Origin: Chromohalobacter marismortui
Lineage (GTDB): Bacteria; Pseudomonadota; Gammaproteobacteria; Pseudomonadales; Halomonadaceae
Length of the DNA: 64,000 bases
Assembly: GCF_004364315.1 (NCBI RefSeq)
Contig: NZ_SOBR01000002.1
Span: forward strand, 1 to 64,000
Reading direction: 5' to 3'
The stretch's first letter is position 1. Each line of letters starts with the position of its first letter. Shown in pieces: positions 51,692 through 60,600 of this stretch. The position numbers were made by a program, and so were the translations under genes. The notes below the pieces were generated by a model. It worked only from the letters and a program-made list of their open reading frames with translations. It was not told where the DNA came from and did no database searches.

Positions 51692-54600
51692 TCAGACTGG
51701 CGTCCGCTCAGTAACGCGAGAGTAACGGTCGGCGCTTTCTTGCAATCGTTCCTGCAACTGAAGCAGTACGGTGTCGTCGGTCATGATCGAGAAATGATCC
51801 CTGGTGCTCTCAAAGGAGCTTCCCGGTATCCGGCTCATCTGTTCCTCCAGCGCCTGTCGATCCTCCCATGGCCTTTCCGCCGCCCACCAACAGTCCACCG
51901 CACAGTCCAATGCCGGCAAGCTGCTAGTCCGCAGGGAAAGTCTTTTCAGATGCCGTGCCACGCAGAAGATTCGAGCCAATTCCTCCCTGTCGAGTGCATC
52001 GTAACCTTCACGAAGCTGGACCCCCTTCGATGAGATTAGTCGCTCCAGTCGATGAGCGACCTCCGTTTCACTCGGCTCATCGGCGGGCGTCATGTCGCAC
52101 ACATGCTCCCTTTCGGGTTCCCTTCCTGGCAAGATCGCCGACACGAAAGCTGCAAAATCCTGCTGCCAGTCATCCTGGCCCTCTTTGCTGGTCCGCGGGA
52201 TGAATGGGTCCACCAACGCAAGCAGACTCACTTCCTGGCCTTGTTCCTCGAGTCGAGCCGCAACCATGGTCGCAAGCGCCCCGCCTAGCGACCATCCCAG
52301 CAGCCGATAGGGACCCGATGGCTGAATTCGACGAATCGTTTCCATGTAGTCTTCAGCCATCGCTTCGAGCGACATGTCGCAATGCTGAACATCGGTCAGC
52401 ATCCGGCAAGGTAGGCCGTATACCGTGCATGTGCCTTGCAGGCAACGGGCCAACGGCTGGTAATCGAAAACAGTCCCCATGACGGCATGAATGCAGAATA
52501 GCGGCGACTGGTCCTGACACTCACTATTGAGAGGGAGGGCCTCTTTCCGCGGCACACTCGACTCCTTTCCGCCTCCCAGCAACTCTGCAATGGTCGGCTT
52601 CTGCATCAGGTCGAGCAGTTTGAAGTCGAGTCTGGGCTCTCGCAGGATCCCTATACGACTCAGTACCTTCAGGCTCGTCAGGGAGTCTCCTCCCAGCTCG
52701 AAGAAGTTGTCGTGGCGTCCCACCCGCTCGATACCCAGCACCTCGGCCCAGATTGACGCCAGCGCCTCTTCCTTCTCGCCTTGCGGTAGCTCGTAGTGCG
52801 AGCCACTGGGCAGGCCCGGTTCAGGAAGCGCCTTGCGGTCCACCTTGCCATTGGCAGTCAGCGGGAGCGTCGCCAGCTCCATGATCGCTCCAGGTACCAT
52901 GTAATAAGGCAGCTGCCGGCCGATTTGCTCGCGCAGCGCACTGGTATCGAAGTCGACGTCGGCATGGGGAACGACATAGGCCACCAGCCGCGCTCCAGTG
53001 GCACCATCGTGCACGACCACCACCGCCTCACGCACCGTCGGCTGGGCGAGTAGTTCGGCTTCGATCTCACCCAGTTCGATGCGCAGACCACGAACCTTCA
53101 CCTGGTGATCGAGGCGTCCCAGGTACTCGAGCTGACCGTCATCCCGCCAGCGCGCCCGGTCGCCGGTACGGTACAGTCGCCCGCCCGCACCGAACGGATC
53201 GGCGACGAAGCGTTCCGCCGTGAGATCACTGCGATTGAGATAGCCACGGGCCAGGCTTATCCCACCGAGATAGAGCTCTCCCGCGACGCCCTGGGGCATC
53301 AGGTTGAGTTCACCATCCAAGACGTAGGTGCGGGTACCGCTAATGGGTCGCCCAATGGGAATCTGGCGGTGAGCGTCATCACGACACCACCAGTGAGTAA
53401 CATGGATCGTGGCCTCGGTCGGGCCATAGAGGTCGTGCAGGTTCGCCCCGTCGAGGCGCTCGAACACGTCCTGCTGGAGAGCAGCCGGTACCGCTTCCCC
53501 ACCACACATGATGTGCTTGAGACGTGTCCTGCTTCCGACATCGGGATAGTCCAGGAAAGCCTGCAGCATCGAGGGCACGAAATTGAGCGTGGTCACATCG
53601 TGCCGCTGGATCAGCTCGATGATGCGTTCTGGATCTCGATGGTCGCCGGGCTGGGCGATCACCAAACGTGCCCCGACACTCAGCGGCCAGAAAATCTCCC
53701 ATACCGAGACGTCGAACCCGAATGGGGCCTTGTGCAATACGGCATCCGCATCCGTGAGTTGATATGCCTGCTGCATCCAGGTCATGCAGTTGGTCAAGGC
53801 CCCGTGACGAATGGCAGCCCCCTTGGGCCGCCCGGTGGAGCCCGAGGTGTAGATCACGTAGGCCAGGTGATCGCCGTGCAGTGCCACGCCGGGGTCGGTC
53901 GCCGCGTGATGTGCCACGTCCAGTCGATCCAGGGCGAGAACACTCAGCCCACCGGTTGCTGGCAGCACCTCGCGCAACTGCTGCTGTGTCAACAGCAGTT
54001 CGATGCCGCTGTCGGCGATCAGGTAGGCCAGCCGCTCGGCGGGGTAGTCCGGATCCAGCGGCACATAGGCGCCACCGGCCTTGAGGATACCCAGCAGCCC
54101 CACTACAAGTTCGACGGAGCGCTCGGCGGCGATGCCTACCCGCGTCTCGGGGCGCACGCCCAGGCCGATCAGATAATGCGCCAGGCGGTTAGCGCGGGCG
54201 GTGAGCTCGGCATAGCTGAGGCACTGATCGTCGAAGATCAGTGCCGTGGCCTCGGGCGTCGCATCGGCCTGGCGTTCGATCAGGCGATGTATCGGGACGA
54301 TACCGCTATCACGCTGGGGATTTGTACCCCAGCTATGCAGTTGCTGGCGTTCCGCCTCGCTCAATAGTCCAATTTCGCTCATCGCCTGCTGCGGAGCCAC
54401 TTGCAGGTTGGTCACGATACCGGCCAAGGCCGCTTTCAGATAGTCGCATAGTCGTTTCGCGCCAACCGTGCGGTCGACATGCCCGACCAGCTGAAAGCCC
54501 TCCCCTAGATCGTCCACTGCCATGCCGATGGGATAGTTGGTGCGATCCCTGCCACCCAACGTTTCCATGCCTGCCCACCCTCGGTGAATCGCTCCCTCGG

Positions 54601-57600
54601 GTTGCGGCGAACTGTAACGATAGTTCAGCAGGCTGGTGAACAGTGGTGCGCCAGCGGGCAGGCCGCTGCAGCGTTGCGCCAGGGCGAGGCTTGCATGCTC
54701 GTGGTGCAACAGACCGGTCAACATGTCATGGGTCCGGCGCAGGCACTCGGCCACATCCTTCCCTCCCAGCGTGATGCGAACGGGCAAGGTGTTGATGAAC
54801 ATCCCCAGCGCCCGTTCGGCGCCCTCGGTGCCTTGCATGCGCCCGAACAGCAGAGTGCCGAACACAACATCGTGCTGCCCGGTGGCCTTGCTCAGCACCT
54901 GGGCCCAGGCCAGATGGAACAGGCTGGCCGTGCTCACGCCATGACGCTGCGCCTGCTGCCGCACCTGTCGGGCCAGCTCCGCCTCCAGCGACATGCGCAC
55001 TTCCTCGATGTCGCTGCCATTACCCCGTACATCCAGCAATCCGAACGGTGCCGTGGGTTCCTCCACGTCGCCCAGTTGCTCCCTGAAGAAGGCTTCGTGC
55101 TCTGCCGGGCTCACGCCCAGCCTCGCCTGCGCGACGTAGTCGCGGAAGGGCAGCGGCTTGGGCAACTCATCCTCTCGCCCTTGCTGAATGAGGTTGATTT
55201 CCTCCACGAGCAGATCGAGTGTCGTGTGATCGAGCACCAGGTGGTGGCTTGGCAGTTGCAGCAACCAACGTCCTTGCTCGTCGTCTCGTGCCGCAACCGC
55301 CCGGACCATCGGCGCCCGGCGCACATCGATGCGATACTGCTCAGGATTCACGTGGGCGTTCAGTCGTTCGGCCACACTGCCCGAGGCGTTGACGTCTTCC
55401 CCTTCCAGCCACTCGACCTCCAGTAAGGCGTGCCGTTGGACCACCTGTACCGGCTCGCGGAGCCCTTCCCACAAGACCGCGGTGCGCAGGATATCGTGGC
55501 GGACAATCAGCTGATTGAAACCGGTAATGAACCCTTCCAGTCGTTCCCGACTGTCGAAGCCCAGGAGGCACGGAAGGACATACGTGTCGCCCCGTTGCTG
55601 CAACCGGTGATGAAAGAGGATGCCTTCCTGCAGTGGTGCCAGCGGATAGATGTCCTGGATGTTGGCGCCTCCACCGGGTACCGCGCCTTCTATCCGGGCT
55701 ATTTCCTCGACATTCAGGTCGATCAGCGTCAGCATCTCCGGCCGGATCGACTGACAGCTCTCCGGAATCCGATTGGGCGGTACGACAAGTTGCTGCCGCT
55801 CCGGTGCCTGAGACAGCGCCTTGGCGAAGGCCGCCAGTTCGGGACACTGGAACAGCGTTCGTACTTGCGCTGCCAGACCCCGAGCACGCAGGCGCTCCAG
55901 CACCCCCAGAGCCAGAAGCGAATGCCCACCGAGCTCGAAGAAGTTGTCGTGGCGCCCCACCCGCTCGACGCCAAGCACGTCCGCCCAGATCGCTGCCAGT
56001 GCCTCTTCCATTTCGCCTTGCGGGGCGACGTACGCTTCCCCACTGTCGAATTCCGGTGCCGGCAGCGCGTTGCGGTCCACCTTGCCATTGGGCGTCAACG
56101 GCAAGGCATCCAGCGTCACCATCACACTGGGGACCATGTAGTCGGGCAACATCTGCCCCAGGCGTTCGCGTAGCGCGGCCGTGTCGATCGGGACATGCGG
56201 CGGGGCCACGACATACGCCACCAGCCGCGTACCGCCCGGGCCTTCCCGGGTAGCTACCACGACATCGCGGATTTCTGCGAATGTCGCCAACCGGGCCTCG
56301 ACTTCACCGAGCTCGAGACGCTGGCCCCGAATCTTGACCTGCTGATCGCCACGACCTACATACTCCAGCACACCGTCGGCGCGATAGCGGGCCAGATCGC
56401 CCGTCCGATAGAGCCGTTCACCGGGCTTAACGGCATGCGGGTCGGCCACGAAGCGCTCCGCCGTCAGGTCCGGTCGGTTCAGGTAGCCCCGCGCGATACC
56501 CACGCCAGCGACATACAGCTCGCCGCATACGCCGGCAGGCAGTGGATTCAGATGATCGTCCAGGACGAGCAGACGAGTATTGTCGGTTGGCCTGCCGATC
56601 GGCACTACCGACGAACTTTCGTCATCCTCCGCACGCAGCAGATACAGCGCCACGTCGTCGGCGCATTCGGCGGGGCCGTAGGTATTGACCAGGGGGATCG
56701 AGGGGTAATGCGCGTGCCATTGACGCGCCAGCTCGGAGGTCGAGGCTTCGCCGGTGGGCAGCATCCAGCGCAGCGCCGGCAGCTCGGCCGGCGGATGGGC
56801 CAGCAGGCTCTGGATCAGCGCGGGTACGCTTTGCAGCACCGTGATGCCGTTGTCGCGAACGGCATCGAGCAGCTTGCCGGGATCGCGTGCGATCTCGTCG
56901 GGGACGATCTCGACACAGGCGCCACACAGCAGCCCGGCCAACGTTTGCCAGACGGCGATATCGAAGCTCAGCGCTGCCGTCTGCGCGATGACATCGCTGG
57001 CCGACAGCTCCAGATAGGGAACCTTGCTCAACTGGTTGTTGAGCATGCCACGGTGACTGACCACCACGCCCTTGGGTTCACCGGTCGAACCGGAGGTATA
57101 GATGACGTAGGCGGCCTGATCGGGATGCACCGGGAAGGCGATATCCCCCACCGGCCCCTCCGCCGCGACAAGCTCCTCGAATACGAGCAGTTTCGGCGGA
57201 CTGGGCATGCTGGCAAGCACCGGTTCGAGACACGGCAGTTGATCGAACGTAGCAATCACTAACGAAGCTCGACTGGACGCCAGCATATCGACGATACGCT
57301 GCTCGGGAAGCCGAGTGTCCAGCGCCAGATACGCACCGCCAGCCTTGAACGTAGCCAGGATCATGCTCGGCAACGCCAGGCTGCGCTCGGCATATAGCGC
57401 CACGACGTCATCCTTCTTCACGCCGACTTGCCACAACGCCCGGGCGATGCGATCCGAGGTATCATCTAGCTGATCATAGGTGAGCATGTCTCCTTGGTGG
57501 CGTACGGCAGCCTGGTGTGGATGAGTCCGAACCTGCTCACGGAACAGTTCGATATAGCCTTGCTCGAAGGGATAAGCCATCGACGGCCCACGGCACCGGG

Positions 57601-60600
57601 CCAATTGCGCCTTGACCTGGTCGGCTGGCAACGCTTCCAGTTCATGATATGGCACGTCGGGTCTTTCGATAATTTGCAACAGAATCTGACGGAAGCCTGA
57701 AAGCAAGCGCTCGACGTCGGAACCGTCAAACTTGCGTGTGTCGTAGGAGAACTGCAGCATCAACTGCTCGCCAGGCACCACCACTACGGTCAAGGGATAA
57801 TTGGTGTGGGTGCGATTCCCCTTGATGGACACATGAAGATCTTGGATCTTCTCCGTTAGATTCGAATCTATAGGCGCATTCTCGAACACAAAGAGGCTGT
57901 CGAACAGGCTGCGCCCTTGTGAGCGCTCTCCCAAGGATTGAATTTCGACCAACGGCAGGTGCTCGTATTGACGCATCTCCAGGTTTTTCGCCAATAACGC
58001 ATGCAGCCAATCAAGGACGGATGTTTGCGGCGAAGGGGCTGACACACGCAGAGGAATCGTGTTGATAAACAGCCCCATCGTCTCCTGTATGCCCTCCAAT
58101 TCTAGCGGACGCCCAGCCACCGTCACGCCAAACAGGATGTCATCCACCTGGGAAAGCCGCCCTAACAGCAATGCCCATGCCCCTTGCACAATCGTATTGA
58201 CAGTCAATTGATGCTGTCGGGCAACGATCTGTAGTCCTGCACTCTCATCGTGGGAGAGCGAGGAGAACACATCGGCTACCGTGGCAACACTGTCGAGCGA
58301 GCCGTGCGGTTTAAGATACGGAATCGGCGTCACCTCACCGAAACCTTCAAGCTCCTGTTGCCAGTAGTCGCGAAGCGCCATTACATCCTGCTGCTGCAAC
58401 CAGGCAATAAAATCACGATACGGCCTTGGCTGCGTCAACTCGTGCCTCGTACCTAGTCGACAGGCATCGTAGTAGTGGAAAAAATCGCTGAGCAGCAGGG
58501 AGCGGCACCAGGCATCCATCAGAATATGGTGGAAACTCTGTACGACGTAGAACAGGTTCTCCGCCAGTTGAACAAGGCGTACCTTTAGCAACGGTGGCTG
58601 TTCCAGATCGAAGCCATCGTCGAGCTCCTGACGCAGTAACACCGCCAAGCGACGATCAGCCTCGTCCTCGTCAATGCCGTGCCAATCGATATATTCGACA
58701 GGTGAAGGGACTTGCCGATACACCACCTGCAGTTGCATATCTTCGGTTTGCCAGACGAAGCCCGTACGTAGTACCTCATACCGTTCGACGACTCGCTGCC
58801 AGGCTTTCTCGAAAGCATTGACATCAATAGGCGACGCAAACCGGTAGCGATCCTGCATCATGTACATGCCTGCGCCTGGATTGAGCAGGGTATGCAATAA
58901 CAGCCCTTGCTGCATCGGTGCCAGCGGGTAGATGTCCTCGACATTGGCGGCATCCAACCGCAAGCCGTCCAACTGTTCTTGACTCAGCCCCGCCAGCGGG
59001 AAGTCCGATGGCGTGACGCCGCGAAACCCGCTGTCACAGTGCTCGATCAATGCCTCCAGTTGCATCTGGAAACTTGCTTGCAAGGCACGCATCGTTGCCT
59101 CGCCGTGAATCTCACGACTGTAATGCCAGTCAAAGCGCAGTTGGCCTTCCTGAACCCAGGCCACCACCTCGATCCAGGTACGGCGCTCACTCTGCGGCGC
59201 ACGGGGCTGCCCTGGGCTCTCTTTGGCGAGCCGCCAGGCCGCATCGCCTGGCAGAGTACGATCTAACTGGCCCAGATAATTGAAGGTGACCTGAGGATAG
59301 GCGCCACCGGCCAGCGCGGGCTCCTCTTTCAGATAGCGCAGCACGCCGTAGCCGAGTCCCTTGTCGGGCACCTGACGCAGTTGCTCCTTGATGGCCTTGA
59401 GATTCGAACCCGGTTCCGCATTGCCCGGCGCCAGGCGAACCGGGTAAAGGGATGTGAACCAACCCACGCTGCGACTGAGGTCGACACCATCGAACAGGTC
59501 TTCGCGGCCATGGCCTTCCAGCTCGACCAGCACGCTGTCTCGCTCCGCCCATTGGCACAGGGCGCTCGACAGCGCGGTCAGCAACACATCGTCGACCTGG
59601 GTACGGTAGGCTTTATGTATCGGTCCCAGCAGTTGCGTGGTCGCCTCGGCAGACAAGCTGCCAGCAAGTGATGCGATGTCGGCAGCGGTGTTGCTGCCCT
59701 GAGGGTTCCGTGATGGCAGGTTGGGCTCTGGCTCTTTGACGAGGCCTTCCCAATAGGAGCGCTGCTCAGCCAACGCCTCCGATGTGGCGTAGTCGGCCAG
59801 GACTCGCGACCACTCCTCTAGCGAAGTGGTAGCGGATGGCAGGTCGATGGCCTTTCCTGCACTTGACTGCGCGTAGGCCGCTTGCAGGTCGTCGAGAATC
59901 ACGCGCCACGAGACGCCGTCGACCACCAGGTGGTGAGCCACCAGCAGCAGGCGTCCACCATGATCGCCTCCCAATTCCATCCAGATGGCACGAAACGGGC
60001 GTTCCAGGCTCAGGCTGCGCTGGGCAGCATCGGCGGTTTGAGTAAGCGCTTGCACGAGATCGGCATGCCCACTCAGATCCAGGTGCTCGAAGAGGTCATC
60101 GGCTAGCTTGCCATAGGCTTGTTGCCAGCTATCGCCAATGCGCTCAAAGCGCAACCGCAAGGCACCATGGTGTTCTACCACGGCCTCAATGGCACGCCGT
60201 AGCAGCGCGGCATCGACTCCACTGGCCGCTTCCAGCATCAACGACTGATTCCAGTGGTGTTGCCCAGCGCCGTAGTGCTCGAAGAACCAGCGCTGTACCG
60301 GCAGCAGTGCAAAGGAAGCCGCTTTATCAGGCGCAGCCGCTGGTTTAGGAGCGATGGCAGCTAGAGGTGTGGCCATCGCCGCCACGGCGGCCACGGTCTG
60401 CCCTTCCATCAACTGCTTGGGCGTTACCTTGTAGCCACGCTTACGCGAGCGCGCGACGATCTGCAGGCTGAGGATGGAGTCGCCGCCCAGTCCGAAGAAG
60501 TTGTCGTTGCGTCCCACCTGCTCGCAGCCGATCACCTCGGCCCAGACAGCGGCCAAGATTTCCTCCGCGTCTCCCTGCGGAGCTTCGAAAGACTCAACGC

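Noticed and set aside
53105-57262. Long plus-strand ORFs inside the NRPS region
   Set aside because: All are antisense shadows of the NRPS, which is continuous and domain-complete on the minus strand.
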